In this document: positions 9,106 through 19,272 of the stretch, piece by piece | Position numbering within the stretch: position 1 is the stretch's first letter | How the letters are laid out: each line of letters opens with the position of its first letter | From: Clostridium sp. | Lineage (GTDB): Bacteria > Bacillota > Clostridia > Oscillospirales > Acutalibacteraceae | Direction: 5' to 3' | Length of the DNA stretch: 64,000 nucleotides | NCBI GenBank assembly: GCA_023663865.1 | Contig: JAMPGU010000001.1 | Span: 82,159-146,158, forward strand | Program-made: the position numbers and the translations under genes | The notes under the pieces: model-generated | The model's input: the letters and a program-made list of their open reading frames with translations, nothing else | Databases searched by the model: none | Told to the model about the DNA's origin: nothing

Positions 9106-11721
9106 TTAATATACTGAAATTTCATTGACCGAAGCAGAGCTTATATAAGGAATATATGTATCCTTATTATCAAATTTACGATTACCGCTGTTTGTCAATG
9201 AGATAGTATTTTCGCCCTGATTCAGCTCAATATAGCAGGTAACGGTTTTGTATGTATCCCAGCTGTATGTATTTCTGCAATACACATCCTGAGACTTGCC
9301 ATTGGCTGTTACAGTAACATATCGCTCAATCAAATCAACATTATAATCGTGCTTACCGCCCTCATCATTATTTGCGTAAAGCAGATTCAAAGCATATGTT
9401 CCGGCTTCCTCAACATTTACACTGAAATCCGCTTTGCCGGATTCGTTTGAAATATTATCAATATAGCTTATATTAAGCTCCTCATTATGCTTTACAGCAG
9501 CATCATCTGAAAGCTTAGCATCATCTGCACTAAGATGAATGACACTGCCTCCAAGCTCGGAATAACGGATAGTCAGCTCATATCGGCTGTCACATTTTAC
9601 GTCAATATAATTCAAGCCGCGCATTAGATAAACAGTGTTAGCAGAATCAGCAGATGCATCGGAAGCTGTGTCCGCAAGTACAAACTTCTGCCCATTCACA
9701 TAGGCATCAAAAGCACCGCTGCTGTTATTCATACTGATATCATAATAGCCGTCCATAGGTGCAACTGCAAGATAGGACTGATTTGTGTCCGTTGTTCTGT
9801 CGATATCATCAAGAACAGTCACATCCTGACTCTCCGCAACCGATGAAACAAGCATAGAATCAAGCACGATTGTACCTTTATCATGCTTAAATGTAATTGT
9901 ATGCTCACCCTTTGTCAGCTCGTAGGAAACGGTTATATAATCCGTATATTCACTCTTGATTGTATTATCAAAGGTCATCACCATTTCATTGTCATCAATG
10001 CTCATAAGCGATGTTGCACTTTTACGGTCATTCGGATTCTGCTTGCCATTCTCATCATACGCACCATCATTCGAATTGCCATAAATGATATCAAGATTAT
10101 AGGTAGCATCCTCAGGCACAGAAAACTTTAATGACACACCGTCACCATCATTTTCCATACCGCCGACCATACCTTCCTTTTCACCGGTGGTTGCATAGGC
10201 ACTGTCATAGGTATATGACTGACCTAAAAGATTACCCTCTTCAAACTCAAAGCGGGCAATATAGTCATTAAGTGCATACGCATCCTCCTCCGTATCAACA
10301 GGAACAATGGTAATATGATATGCACTGGATTCATCCATATCATTCATATCAATTGTCAGTGTTTTGGAATCAACATCCGTATAATAAACCTGATTTAAAA
10401 CAGGAGAATTTACTACACCTGAAATACCCTTATACAGAACCTCTTCAACTGTAACACATACCTTTTTGCCGTAGAGTCCGGTTTGATCCATATTTTTCAG
10501 CTTAATAATGGCTGAGCCCGGACGGCCGCCGCATATAGCCTCAATTTTATCATCGTCATCTGTTACAGTAACAAGACCCATAAAGCCCTGTGAGGAAAAT
10601 TCAGCCTCGCCCTTTAACGCCTTACCAAAATTTGATTTAAATAAATCCTGATATTTTGAGGCAACAGTCTGTCCCTGCATATCTGTATACCATCTGAATA
10701 ACCACCAGTTCGAATTCGGACTGTTATCATCGGCAGCAACATCACACAGATTATTTGCCAGCCTCCAATATGCATTTTCCGCATAAACCTTGCTGGTTTC
10801 AATCTGCGTAATATACTGGAGCATTTTGCCCGGCAAGCCGTTATCACACATTCTGCCGTATTCTGTAACAATAATCGGAAGTCTGTTTACACCCAGCCCA
10901 TCCTCAATCGCTCTGTAATCCTTTACATGATTCTGCCAATGATAAACGGAGCTGTCGTTAAGCTCATGATAAATCATAATATCAGGAACACAGTTATTCT
11001 CGGTGCAATAGGTCATAAAATTCTTTATTTCCCTGCTGTCATAGTCACAAAAGCCCGGTCCGCCTATAAGTGCATTTGGATTTATATTTCTGACAAAATC
11101 ATATGTCATCTTCCATGCTTCAAAAAAATTAGCCTCGCCTACAGAATTATAATCTCCATAGACGCCATGTGCAGCATCGGCACTTTCCTTTGTTTCGCCA
11201 AACCAAACACCATTGTCGCACTCATTATAAAGACAGTATACAACCTTGTCACTATAAGGTGCTGCAGACAATTTTTCCACAGAGGTCTTGACTTTAGGAA
11301 GATAATCATTTTCTACAAAGCTTTTCCAGTCATATGTTCCGTCAGCACGCTGCTGTTCAATTGCGTCATGCTCATAATACCAGGTAGAATAAATATCCTG
11401 TAAATACACTACATCATAATCTGTATTTTCCAGCTGCGTATATACATGAGATATATCGCCGATAGGATGCTGAAGTCCATCTGTTACCTTAGCTGAAACG
11501 GTTGATATATCCACGCTTTCCGTCATATTTTTTGACGGAACACCCTCTTCTGCAATACCGTAAAGATAGCCGGATGCTCCATTTGTAACCGCACCGGTTC
11601 TGTCACTCATATCCGCAGTGAGGCTGGGTGTATAAAACAATACAAACGCACCTGCTGCAATTCCAATCACAACAACCAGACATAAAACAGTGATCAACAA
11701 ACCCTTAATAACTTTTTTCAT
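9106..11721 (-). CDS. Membrane-anchored GH39-like glycoside hydrolase with C-terminal carbohydrate-binding-type domains
   Basis: The 871-residue protein has an N-terminal membrane segment (about 7-29) and an exported body. The region 50-370 looks like a clan-A TIM barrel: a candidate acid/base Glu167 in YCLYNECD and nucleophile Glu287 in LPIIVTEYG, spaced as in GH39 and related families. After a linking beta domain, three stretches of beta-sandwich type (about 495-610, 640-715 and 735-871) resemble CBM35/CBM6 modules, with phrases like YELTKGEHTITFKHDKGTIV. Substrate is unknown. It is last in the galK-lipid kinase run, with its ribosome binding site AAAGGA overlapping the lipid kinase stop. 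GH39 is the closest family I can name, not a certain one. Confidence 0.7.
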   Translation of the reverse strand: MKKVIKGLLITVLCLVVVIGIAAGAFVLFYTPSLTADMSDRTGAVTNGASGYLYGIAEEGVPSKNMTESVDISTVSAKVTDGLQHPIGDISHVYTQLENTDYDVVYLQDIYSTWYYEHDAIEQQRADGTYDWKSFVENDYLPKVKTSVEKLSAAPYSDKVVYCLYNECDNGVWFGETKESADAAHGVYGDYNSVGEANFFEAWKMTYDFVRNINPNALIGGPGFCDYDSREIKNFMTYCTENNCVPDIMIYHELNDSSVYHWQNHVKDYRAIEDGLGVNRLPIIVTEYGRMCDNGLPGKMLQYITQIETSKVYAENAYWRLANNLCDVAADDNSPNSNWWLFRWYTDMQGQTVASKYQDLFKSNFGKALKGEAEFSSQGFMGLVTVTDDDDKIEAICGGRPGSAIIKLKNMDQTGLYGKKVCVTVEEVLYKGISGVVNSPVLNQVYYTDVDSKTLTIDMNDMDESSAYHITIVPVDTEEDAYALNDYIARFEFEEGNLLGQSYTYDSAYATTGEKEGMVGGMENDGDGVSLKFSVPEDATYNLDIIYGNSNDGAYDENGKQNPNDRKSATSLMSIDDNEMVMTFDNTIKSEYTDYITVSYELTKGEHTITFKHDKGTIVLDSMLVSSVAESQDVTVLDDIDRTTDTNQSYLAVAPMDGYYDISMNNSSGAFDAYVNGQKFVLADTASDASADSANTVYLMRGLNYIDVKCDSRYELTIRYSELGGSVIHLSADDAKLSDDAAVKHNEELNISYIDNISNESGKADFSVNVEEAGTYALNLLYANNDEGGKHDYNVDLIERYVTVTANGKSQDVYCRNTYSWDTYKTVTCYIELNQGENTISLTNSGNRKFDNKDTYIPYISSASVNEISVY

Positions 11722-11725
11722 AATA

Positions 11726-12685
11726 TTATTCCTTTATGTAACATAACTTTAACGCCTTAGGCTCAACCTTGAAATTGACCTCATTATAATCAAAGTTTTC
11801 ACCATCACAATTACCAAGAAGAGCCTTTCCGTCTGTAGACCAGATTCTTCCCGATTTGATATAACCCATATGAACCGCGTCACTGCTGTCCTCAGTCAAT
11901 GTACCGCTTGCATATTTTGGTATAAGAGGCAGAGCCTTTACAAGAGGCATACCATCCACCAGTGCGAAATCAAGAATTCCGTCATCCAGCACAGAATTCG
12001 GTGCAGGGCAAAATCCGCCGCCATAGTAGCTGGCGTTGCATATTGCAAACAATGCATAATCCTTATCGTCACACTGCATCTGATATTCCTCACCGGTCTC
12101 CTTATCAACACAGACAATGTCATAGGCTATGCTGTAATGTATCGGTTTAAAAAGAACAGGTACAATTGCTATGTTATAAGCCTGATGCCCTAAAAATCCC
12201 GCCTTGGCTGCAATTTTTCTGCCAATGGTTTCCACCTTGGTATCAAGCCCATAACTCATAACATTAATGCACTTTTCACCATTATAATCAATAAGGTCAA
12301 TCGGCTTTACATCATATTTTATTTTTCCGTTGTAAAAGCCAAATGCTTTGATTACATTCTCAACATTAATCTTTTTTGTGCCATAAATCTTTTTCGCAAA
12401 ATCGTTGCCTGTACCCAGCGGTAAAACCATCATAGGTGTATCACTGCCGGCTAAGCCGTTTGCAATTTCATGCACAGTACCATCACCGCCGCAGGACACA
12501 ACGACACACTGACTGCCGTATTCTGCAGAATATCTTTTGGCTATATTCTTTGCATCCCCTGCGCAACCGGTTTCTTCAATAATCATCTCGTCATCAAGCT
12601 GACGAAATGTAGATTTAATTCTGCTAAATAACTTTTTCTTATCGTCATTACCGGCGATAGGATTAACAACAAATATGTACTTCAT
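11726..12685 (-). CDS. Diacylglycerol/lipid kinase family protein (DagK/YegS-like)
   Basis: This 319-residue cytosolic or membrane-associated kinase phosphorylates a lipid alcohol, by family usually diacylglycerol or a related lipid. It starts MKYIFVVNPIAG and has the nucleotide-binding CGGDGTVHEIANGL and LPLGTGNDFAK motifs, followed by a C-terminal beta domain with NASYYGGGFCPAPNS and the DDGILD metal-site motif. It lies between galK (30 bases) and the GH39-like gene (4 bases), so is co-transcribed with them. The exact substrate cannot be told. Confidence 0.88.
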   Translation of the reverse strand: MKYIFVVNPIAGNDDKKKLFSRIKSTFRQLDDEMIIEETGCAGDAKNIAKRYSAEYGSQCVVVSCGGDGTVHEIANGLAGSDTPMMVLPLGTGNDFAKKIYGTKKINVENVIKAFGFYNGKIKYDVKPIDLIDYNGEKCINVMSYGLDTKVETIGRKIAAKAGFLGHQAYNIAIVPVLFKPIHYSIAYDIVCVDKETGEEYQMQCDDKDYALFAICNASYYGGGFCPAPNSVLDDGILDFALVDGMPLVKALPLIPKYASGTLTEDSSDAVHMGYIKSGRIWSTDGKALLGNCDGENFDYNEVNFKVEPKALKLCYIKE

Positions 12686-12715
12686 TTAATCCTCTTGACC
12701 TCACATCTTTTATCA

Positions 12716-13990
12716 TTAAATAACTCTTGCTCCGCCAACCGGACGAATAATCAATACATGGCAGGAACCCTCGCCAAATACTGCATCCATTGTGGATTTA
12801 AATTCATCAAGCATATCATTTTTTACAAATGCCTGTATTGTGCCTGCAAATCCGCCTCCGTGAACTCTGTAGCCCTTAGGCAGTAATTCATCGGCAATAC
12901 ACAATGCCAATGACAGCTTCTGCTCAGTAGGATTAGCAGGCGTAAACACATTCTGATTGTACATAAAGGAGGACATACCTGACTCTGTAATCTGATTTAA
13001 GAAGCAATCAAAATCCCCACTCTCAAGTGCATTTACAGCTGTATCCACTCTGTTATTTTCATTATAAAAATGCATTGCACGAAGCAGCGCTCTGTCATTC
13101 ACCTGATTTGTCAGCTGAGGAATTGCCTTCTTAAAATCATCAAATTCTATTTCTCTGAGAACGGATTTGCCCATTGCCTTGGCAACCGCCTCCATCTCTC
13201 CCCTTACAGCGGCGTAATCATCGGTCAAATCACTGTGATTACCATGGGTATCAACGATACAAAGGCTGTAGCCGGAGCTTGCAAAATCAAAATCAATTTT
13301 TCTTATAACAGGACTGTCTGTATTTTCAAAATCAATATTTACAAAGGTACCTACAGAAGATGCCATTTGATCCAGTAAACCTGATGGCTTGCCGAAGAAA
13401 ACATTTTCGCTGTACTGAGCAGCCTTTGCAATCTCTACTGCATCAATAGCACCGTCATTATATAAATGAGATATAATATTACCAATAAGAACCTCAAATG
13501 CAGCTGAGGAGGAAAGTCCTGAGCCTCCCATAACATCACTGGTGGTGCAGGCATCAAATCCGCCGATGCTGTATCCCAGCTCATCCAGTCTGGCAATTAC
13601 ACCCTTAATCATAGCAGAGGATTTGCCAAAGCACTCTGTGTCCGGCAAAAGATTGCTGATGTCAACCTTATTTATAGAATGACCCTCTGATTTTTCATTT
13701 ACGACCTTGCTGTCGTTTTTAGCAGCAATAGCAATTGCGTCCAGATTTATGGATGCTGCCAGCACCTTGCCGTTATTATGGTCTGTATGGTTACCGCAAA
13801 TTTCTGTTCTGCCCGGAGCACTAAGCACCATAACCTCTCTGTCATCACCAAAAAGCTCAATAAACTTTTCTGCAGTTTTTATGTATCGCGGCTTCTGCTG
13901 CTGGACAGCCGAATCATGAACATAAACCGCTTTCAGCTTATCATCAAGCTCACCGCTTTTTAATTTTAAAATCAATTCACTAGCCTTCAT
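12716..13990 (-). CDS. galK: Galactokinase (GHMP kinase)
   Basis: Galactokinase makes galactose 1-phosphate in the Leloir pathway. The 424-residue protein has the galactokinase signature APGRTEICGNHTDHNNGKVL, the ATP-binding GGSGLSSSAAFEV, and the C-terminal GHMP motif HGGGFAGTIQAFV. The ATG follows AAGGAG. galT and galE are not next to it; instead it lies in a run with a VTT membrane protein upstream and a lipid kinase downstream. At 424 residues it is slightly longer than the usual 385-395, mainly at the N terminus. A different sugar kinase of the same subgroup is possible. Confidence 0.88.
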   Translation of the reverse strand: MKASELILKLKSGELDDKLKAVYVHDSAVQQQKPRYIKTAEKFIELFGDDREVMVLSAPGRTEICGNHTDHNNGKVLAASINLDAIAIAAKNDSKVVNEKSEGHSINKVDISNLLPDTECFGKSSAMIKGVIARLDELGYSIGGFDACTTSDVMGGSGLSSSAAFEVLIGNIISHLYNDGAIDAVEIAKAAQYSENVFFGKPSGLLDQMASSVGTFVNIDFENTDSPVIRKIDFDFASSGYSLCIVDTHGNHSDLTDDYAAVRGEMEAVAKAMGKSVLREIEFDDFKKAIPQLTNQVNDRALLRAMHFYNENNRVDTAVNALESGDFDCFLNQITESGMSSFMYNQNVFTPANPTEQKLSLALCIADELLPKGYRVHGGGFAGTIQAFVKNDMLDEFKSTMDAVFGEGSCHVLIIRPVGGARVI

Positions 13991-14016
13991 AATTTATATC
14001 TCCTTTTCAGAACAAT

Positions 14017-14787
14017 TTACAATACAATTTTATATTTTTCTTTTTCAGAATAAATCAGCAGAGTTTGATTCATCTGCTTTGACTTTATACCGTAAAAAAT
14101 ATTAAAGGTAATTACAGATATGCCTGTAAATGCAACAATAATCATTAACAGCACAATAAACTGTACTGAGAATGGGTTATAAATTGCTGAACCGATTTTT
14201 GTATAGATATACAATCTGGGTGCAAAGCCTAACAGGCTGAGACAGGTGTAATAGACAAAATCATATCTCATTGAGCCATAATACTTTGAAACCATACCAA
14301 GCGGAATACTCGGTACAAGCCTTGACACAAACAGCACATAGGGATTGCCGTTACCCTTGAACTGTATCCAGTCACGGACGAAATGAAGCTGTTTAATACC
14401 CAGTATCATTCCGGTCCAGCCGCCGCCTATAAATTCGCCCTCAACATATTTGACTATGAAGAAAAAGGCACAAAATACAAGATTAATAATAACTGCCTGC
14501 GTAATCGGAAATACAATTCCCGATATGACACAAAGAAATCCCATAGGTATAGGCAGCTGACATTTTGCAATATATAATGCAAAAATGCATATTAAAATTT
14601 CAACATTCGAATCCAGTCTGACTATCGCATCATCAATTTGTTCAAGCCAGCTGATAAGCGTATCAAATCTGATTTCCAGTCTGGAATGATTGTAAAGCAC
14701 AATGGACAAAAACACCAGCAGTCCGGCTGTAATCAACAAAACGATAGTACATATTAAATTTGTCTGATGGCGTTTTTGCTGTTTCAC
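14017..14787 (-). CDS. VTT-domain (TVP38/TMEM64/DedA-like) membrane protein
   Basis: The 256-residue protein has about six hydrophobic segments. The conserved VTT core is visible: a glycine-rich loop followed by FVSRLVPSIPLGMVSKYYG, with the arginine-proline pair, and then a G-R motif in GFAPRLYIYTKIG. Family members are lipid scramblases or ion-linked transporters; the substrate here is unknown. Translation starts at GTG (14787), eight bases after GGAG; no ATG is in frame nearby. It is 21 bases downstream of pheA and 26 upstream of galK. Confidence 0.82.
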   Translation of the reverse strand: MKQQKRHQTNLICTIVLLITAGLLVFLSIVLYNHSRLEIRFDTLISWLEQIDDAIVRLDSNVEILICIFALYIAKCQLPIPMGFLCVISGIVFPITQAVIINLVFCAFFFIVKYVEGEFIGGGWTGMILGIKQLHFVRDWIQFKGNGNPYVLFVSRLVPSIPLGMVSKYYGSMRYDFVYYTCLSLLGFAPRLYIYTKIGSAIYNPFSVQFIVLLMIIVAFTGISVITFNIFYGIKSKQMNQTLLIYSEKEKYKIVL

Positions 14788-14808
14788 AAATTCATCTCCG
14801 TAAACGTA

Positions 14809-15942
14809 TTAGTTACCCTCATAAAAATTGCCCAAGAATTCAAATTCAGGCAATTCATCTGACAGTGCACACATTAAATCAAGCGTAGATTTATCACGTA
14901 CATTACCCTGAATGTCCGTGTAAAAATGATAGGTAAAGGAGCCATCCTCAACCGGTCTTGACTCCAGCTTTGTAAGGTTTAACCCAGCCATAGAAAACCG
15001 TCCAAGCACTCTGTAAAGAGAGCCGGTTTTATGTGCGGTTCTGAAAATTAAAGAAATCTTATTTGCATCATTGCTGATAATCAATTCTTTGGATATAACA
15101 ATAAATCTTGTTCTGTTGTTATTATTATTCTGAATATTTTTCTTAATAATCTTCAAGCCATATTTTTTTGCAGCACGCTCTGAACAAATAACCGCTATAT
15201 CATTTTTTTCGCTTTCAGCTACATACTTAGCAGCAGCTGCAGTATTTGTATAGTTAACACCGGTAAAATTAAAATTCTTTAAAAAATTATTGCACTGTGA
15301 CAACGCCTGCGGATGAGAATATACATCTGTAATATCCTCATACCTTGTTCCCTCTTTCGCACACAGGCAATGGTCTATCTTTAAATCATATGCACCAACT
15401 ACATAAAATCTGTATTTCATAATCAAATCATATGACTCGTGAACAGAGCCTGCAGTTGAATTTTCGACAGGAATAACACCGAACTTTGCTTCGCCCTTGT
15501 TTACCGCCTCAAATACATCCTCAAACTGCTTATAAAAGTTTACCGGCGAATCCGGGAACAAAACATTTGCAGTCTCTCCGCTGTATGCACCCTCAACGCC
15601 CTGACAGGCAATAGGCTTGCCGTCAGCAGATAACTTACAGGCTGTCATAGCTGACGTAACCTCGTTACGAAGCTTTTGCCCGCCACCGATAATTTTATGC
15701 TGAAGCGCTCTTGATGCATCCATTGTGGCAGAAAAAACAGTTTTAATCGTCTCACCCTGCTCACCGCATTTGTCAGCAACATTATTAAGTATTTCCTGCT
15801 CACGCTCCTCATTGAGCACAGGAATTCCACGTGCAACCTTATACTCAGCCACCTTTTGAGAAATACTCATTCTTTTAAGCAGCAAGGGTATAAGCTGATT
15901 ATCTATTTCATCAATTTCTTTTCTAAGTCCCAGTAAATCCAT
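14809..15942 (-). CDS. pheA: Bifunctional chorismate mutase / prephenate dehydratase
   Basis: The 377-residue protein makes phenylpyruvate from chorismate via prephenate. The chorismate mutase helices are at 1-88 (LRKEIDEIDNQLIPLLLKR), prephenate dehydratase at about 112-285 (with the TRF motif in NNNRTRFIVI), and the regulatory ACT domain at about 298-377 with the phenylalanine-contact ESRP motif. Presence of an intact ACT domain predicts feedback inhibition by phenylalanine. It is the last aromatic gene of the operon, 13 bases after aroC. Confidence 0.95.
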   Translation of the reverse strand: MDLLGLRKEIDEIDNQLIPLLLKRMSISQKVAEYKVARGIPVLNEEREQEILNNVADKCGEQGETIKTVFSATMDASRALQHKIIGGGQKLRNEVTSAMTACKLSADGKPIACQGVEGAYSGETANVLFPDSPVNFYKQFEDVFEAVNKGEAKFGVIPVENSTAGSVHESYDLIMKYRFYVVGAYDLKIDHCLCAKEGTRYEDITDVYSHPQALSQCNNFLKNFNFTGVNYTNTAAAAKYVAESEKNDIAVICSERAAKKYGLKIIKKNIQNNNNNRTRFIVISKELIISNDANKISLIFRTAHKTGSLYRVLGRFSMAGLNLTKLESRPVEDGSFTYHFYTDIQGNVRDKSTLDLMCALSDELPEFEFLGNFYEGN

Positions 15943-15955
15943 TAAAACGTTCCTC

Positions 15956-17029
15956 TTACATCATTAAATCAAGCAGACCAAGTGCAACAGCAGCCTCAAC
16001 CACAGGCACAGCTCTTGGTACAATACACGGGTCATGACGACCTTTTATTACAAGTGTCTCCTCTGTCATTGTCTGCAGATTTACACTGTTTTGCGGTTTT
16101 GATATGGATGGTGTAGGCTTAACAGCAACACTGACAATAATCGGTGCACCGCTTGTCATTCCGCCGAGAACGCCGCCATTATTATTGCTCTCAAGTGCAA
16201 CCTTCCCATCCTTTACACAATAAGGGTCGTTTGCCTCTGAGCCAAGCATAGAGCCGAAGCCAAAACCCGCACCGAACTGAACACCCTTAACAGCAGGAAT
16301 ACCAAATAAAATTTGAGACAGCTGACTTTCTACTGTAGAAAACATATTACCGCCAATACCTACAGGCATACCCACAGCAGCACATTCAATGATGCCGCCT
16401 ATGCTGTCCTGCTTCATTCTGGCATCCTCTACCTCAGCTCTCATTTGTTCCTCAGCATCATCACGGATAACTGAAAAAGACAGTGAGCTGAGCTTCTCCA
16501 GCAAAGCTGTATCAACATTATTTTTATCAAACATATCATCTTTTGCATTACCAATCTGTGCAATATGCGCACCGATGGTTACACCCTTTTGGGCAAGAAT
16601 CTGCTTAGCAACCGCACCGGCAAATACCAGCGGAGCAGTAAGTCTGCCGCTGAAGTGACCGCCGCCGCGAATATCATTGCTGCCATTGTATTTAACATAG
16701 GCAGGATAATCACTGTGAGATGGTCTTGGCACGGTCAGAAGATTTGCGTAATCTCCGCTTTTTGTATTCGTATTTTCTATCACCATAGCCAGCGGTGCGC
16801 CGGTGGTTACATTGTCAAGCACACCGGACAGTATATGAGGAATATCCTTTTCCAGTCTGGGTGTGGCGGTTTTATCCTTACCCGGAGCGCGTCTGGACAT
16901 ATCCATATATATTTTGTCCATATCCAGCTTTATTCCTGCCGGAAGCCCGTCAAGCACACAGCCGATTGCCTCGCCGTGACTTTCGCCAAATACAGACAGC
17001 TTTATTCTATTTCCGATATTAGAGGACAT
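15956..17029 (-). CDS. aroC: Chorismate synthase
   Basis: AroC converts EPSP to chorismate with reduced FMN. The 357-residue protein begins MSSNIGNRIKLSVFGESHG; this ATG at 17029 follows GGAGGTAAGGCAA, and the reading frame upstream of it is just the aroA tail region. Signature regions are FGESHGEAIGCVLDGLPAG, RGGGHFSGRLTAPLVFAGA and the C-terminal KGRHDPCIVPRAVPVVEA. The gene overlaps the end of aroA by 11 bases, which suggests translational coupling. Confidence 0.95.
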   Translation of the reverse strand: MSSNIGNRIKLSVFGESHGEAIGCVLDGLPAGIKLDMDKIYMDMSRRAPGKDKTATPRLEKDIPHILSGVLDNVTTGAPLAMVIENTNTKSGDYANLLTVPRPSHSDYPAYVKYNGSNDIRGGGHFSGRLTAPLVFAGAVAKQILAQKGVTIGAHIAQIGNAKDDMFDKNNVDTALLEKLSSLSFSVIRDDAEEQMRAEVEDARMKQDSIGGIIECAAVGMPVGIGGNMFSTVESQLSQILFGIPAVKGVQFGAGFGFGSMLGSEANDPYCVKDGKVALESNNNGGVLGGMTSGAPIIVSVAVKPTPSISKPQNSVNLQTMTEETLVIKGRHDPCIVPRAVPVVEAAVALGLLDLMM

Positions 17030-18218
17030 TTGCCTTACCTCCAAGTCTGTTGTAATCCTCAAAAAAAGTAGGATAGGTTTTGTTAATACTTTGGGCATCG
17101 GTTATGGTTGTATCGCCCTTTGCGTTTAATGCCGCTACACTGAATGCCATAGGTATTCTGTGGTCATTAAAGCCCTCCAGCACTGCGCCGGTCACATTTC
17201 CTCCGGTAATAACCATACCATCAGGCTTTTCCTCAACCACAACGCCCAGACGCTTTAAATTTGATACAACACTCTCTATCCTGTCAGATTCCTTTAATCT
17301 CAATCGTTCGCCGCCCTTGATAACTGTTGTGCCATTTGCAAATGCTGCAGCAACAGCCAGCGCAGGAACCGTATCCGGAATATCCGATACATCTATTTCT
17401 ATACCATTCAGGCTTGATTTTTTTGCTCTTATATAATTCTCACCGATTTCGATATCAGCACCAAAGGCTTTTAAGATATCAACAATTGCCTTATCTCCCT
17501 GCGCCGAGTTCAAGTCAAGTCCCTTTAAAGTTACATCTCCGTTAACCGCCCCTGCAACCAAAAAGAACGCTGCCTGAGACCAATCGGATTCAACGGTATA
17601 ATCTCTCTTTTGATAGCTCTGACCACCCTTTATAAAGTAGCCATATTCACATTCTTCAACAGAAACACCAAAATCTGCCATAACCTTAATTGTCATATCT
17701 ACATAGGGCTTTGATTCAAGCTTGGTGGTTAAAACAATTTTGCTGTCACCGTCAAGTATCGGAAGTGCAAGAAGCAAGCCGGTTATATACTGGGAGCTGA
17801 TATTGCCTGCTATCTCGTAAACACCGCTTGTGAGCTGTCCCTCAATTCTAAGAGGCAGCTTGCCGTCAGAGGTACACTGAACACCATGCTGGGGCAGCAG
17901 TCTGAGATAATCACCGATAGGTCTGTCAGGCAGTCTTCCCGAGCCGGTAAAGGTTACGGTTTTGCCAAGTGCAGCAGCAACCGGAATCATAAATCTAAGT
18001 GTGTTGCCGGACTCAATGCAGTCAGCCGTGTCCTTATCACTGCCCAGTGCGCTTATAACCTGCTCCATAGCCTTCATATCGTTCGATGCAATGATAGGTG
18101 ATACGGTTCCGCCTCCTGCAAGAAAGGAGCAAACCATAGCCCTGTGCGCCGCTGATTTTGAGGGAGGAATAAGCACCTCACCAGTCAGTATTGAATTTTT
18201 TATTTCAACAACACTCAT
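17019..18218 (-). CDS. aroA: 3-phosphoshikimate 1-carboxyvinyltransferase (EPSP synthase)
   Basis: AroA joins PEP to shikimate 3-phosphate. From ATG 18218 (MSVVEIKNS) the protein has 399 residues; the start follows GGAG by nine bases and lies 4 bases after the aroB stop. Visible motifs are IPPSKSAAHRAM with the catalytic lysine, GNTLRFMIPVAA, SSQYITGLLLALP, and the late LRLKESDRIE and NDHRIPMAFSVAAL. The domain order is that of a normal EPSP synthase. Glyphosate class I or II cannot be settled by eye. Confidence 0.95.
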   Translation of the reverse strand: MSVVEIKNSILTGEVLIPPSKSAAHRAMVCSFLAGGGTVSPIIASNDMKAMEQVISALGSDKDTADCIESGNTLRFMIPVAAALGKTVTFTGSGRLPDRPIGDYLRLLPQHGVQCTSDGKLPLRIEGQLTSGVYEIAGNISSQYITGLLLALPILDGDSKIVLTTKLESKPYVDMTIKVMADFGVSVEECEYGYFIKGGQSYQKRDYTVESDWSQAAFFLVAGAVNGDVTLKGLDLNSAQGDKAIVDILKAFGADIEIGENYIRAKKSSLNGIEIDVSDIPDTVPALAVAAAFANGTTVIKGGERLRLKESDRIESVVSNLKRLGVVVEEKPDGMVITGGNVTGAVLEGFNDHRIPMAFSVAALNAKGDTTITDAQSINKTYPTFFEDYNRLGGKANVL

Positions 18219-18222
18219 GAAA

Positions 18223-19272
18223 CTATACTCCAAAAATTTTTGCTATATCTTCTGAGGCAACAGGATAAATAAAGCTGTCGCCGATTTCTTTAAGCATTGC
18301 AAACTTGATACCGGCACTCGTTCTTTTTTTGTCAGCACGCATTGCGTCTACAATTTCTGCAGTAGAGTGGGTGTCTGCAATTTTCATATTATTCTTTTCA
18401 AGCACACGGATAATTCTGTCGCAAGTACCCTTGGCAGTGATTCCAAGCTCCTCACCAACCTTGGATATCATAGCCATACCGATTCCGACTGCTTCTCCGT
18501 GAGAAACAGTTTCGAAATTCCACAGCTTTTCAATAGCATGACCGCAGGTGTGACCGAAATTCAAAAGTGCTCTCTCGCCATGCTCCTTTTCATCATTTTC
18601 GACAACCTGACGCTTAATATCCACGCACGCAAAAATGATATCCTCAATAATATCCTTGGCGTTTTCGTTCTCAAGTCTTTCAAACAAAGTCTTCGACTTA
18701 ATACAGCCTGCCTTAATCACTTCACCCATACCATCGGCGAAGAAGTGGTCTGTAAGGGTATTCAAAACATTCGGGTCAATAATAACCATACTCGGCTGAT
18801 GAAATGCACCGCAAAGATTCTTGCCCTGGGGCAAATCAACTGCTGTCTTACCGCCAACAGAGGAATCCACCTGCGCCAGCAGAGAGGTAGGAACCTGTAC
18901 AAACTTAATACCTCTGAGGTAGATTGCCGCAGCAAAGCCTGCCATATCACCGCACACACCGCCGCCTAAGGCAACGACGCCGTCCTGACGTGTCAGCTCC
19001 TTATCCGCCATAAACTCTACCATATCTACAACTGTAGAAGTTTTTTTAGATGCCTCACCTGCAGGGAAAATATAGGTGAAAACCTCGTAATTCTGTGCTT
19101 CCAAGGCAGCCTTAACAGTCTCACCATAAATCGCATAAACGTTGGTATCGCTGATTAAAGTAATCTTTTTGCAGTCAAGAACAGTTCTGACTAATTCACC
19201 GACTTTATTGATTAAACCTTTTTCTATTAAAATGTCATAGGCATCATTTACATTGACAGTTAATTTCCTCAT
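18223..19272 (-). CDS. aroB: 3-dehydroquinate synthase
   Basis: AroB cyclises DAHP to 3-dehydroquinate using NAD and a metal. The 349 residues show the NAD-binding GGGVCGDMAGFAAAIYLRG, the lysine/asparagine-rich active-site stretch VDSSVGGKTAVDLPQGKN, and metal ligands around the GHTCGHAIEKL motif. Its start codon shares one base with the tyrA stop (TAATG), so the two are translationally coupled. Confidence 0.95.
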   Translation of the reverse strand: MRKLTVNVNDAYDILIEKGLINKVGELVRTVLDCKKITLISDTNVYAIYGETVKAALEAQNYEVFTYIFPAGEASKKTSTVVDMVEFMADKELTRQDGVVALGGGVCGDMAGFAAAIYLRGIKFVQVPTSLLAQVDSSVGGKTAVDLPQGKNLCGAFHQPSMVIIDPNVLNTLTDHFFADGMGEVIKAGCIKSKTLFERLENENAKDIIEDIIFACVDIKRQVVENDEKEHGERALLNFGHTCGHAIEKLWNFETVSHGEAVGIGMAMISKVGEELGITAKGTCDRIIRVLEKNNMKIADTHSTAEIVDAMRADKKRTSAGIKFAMLKEIGDSFIYPVASEDIAKIFGV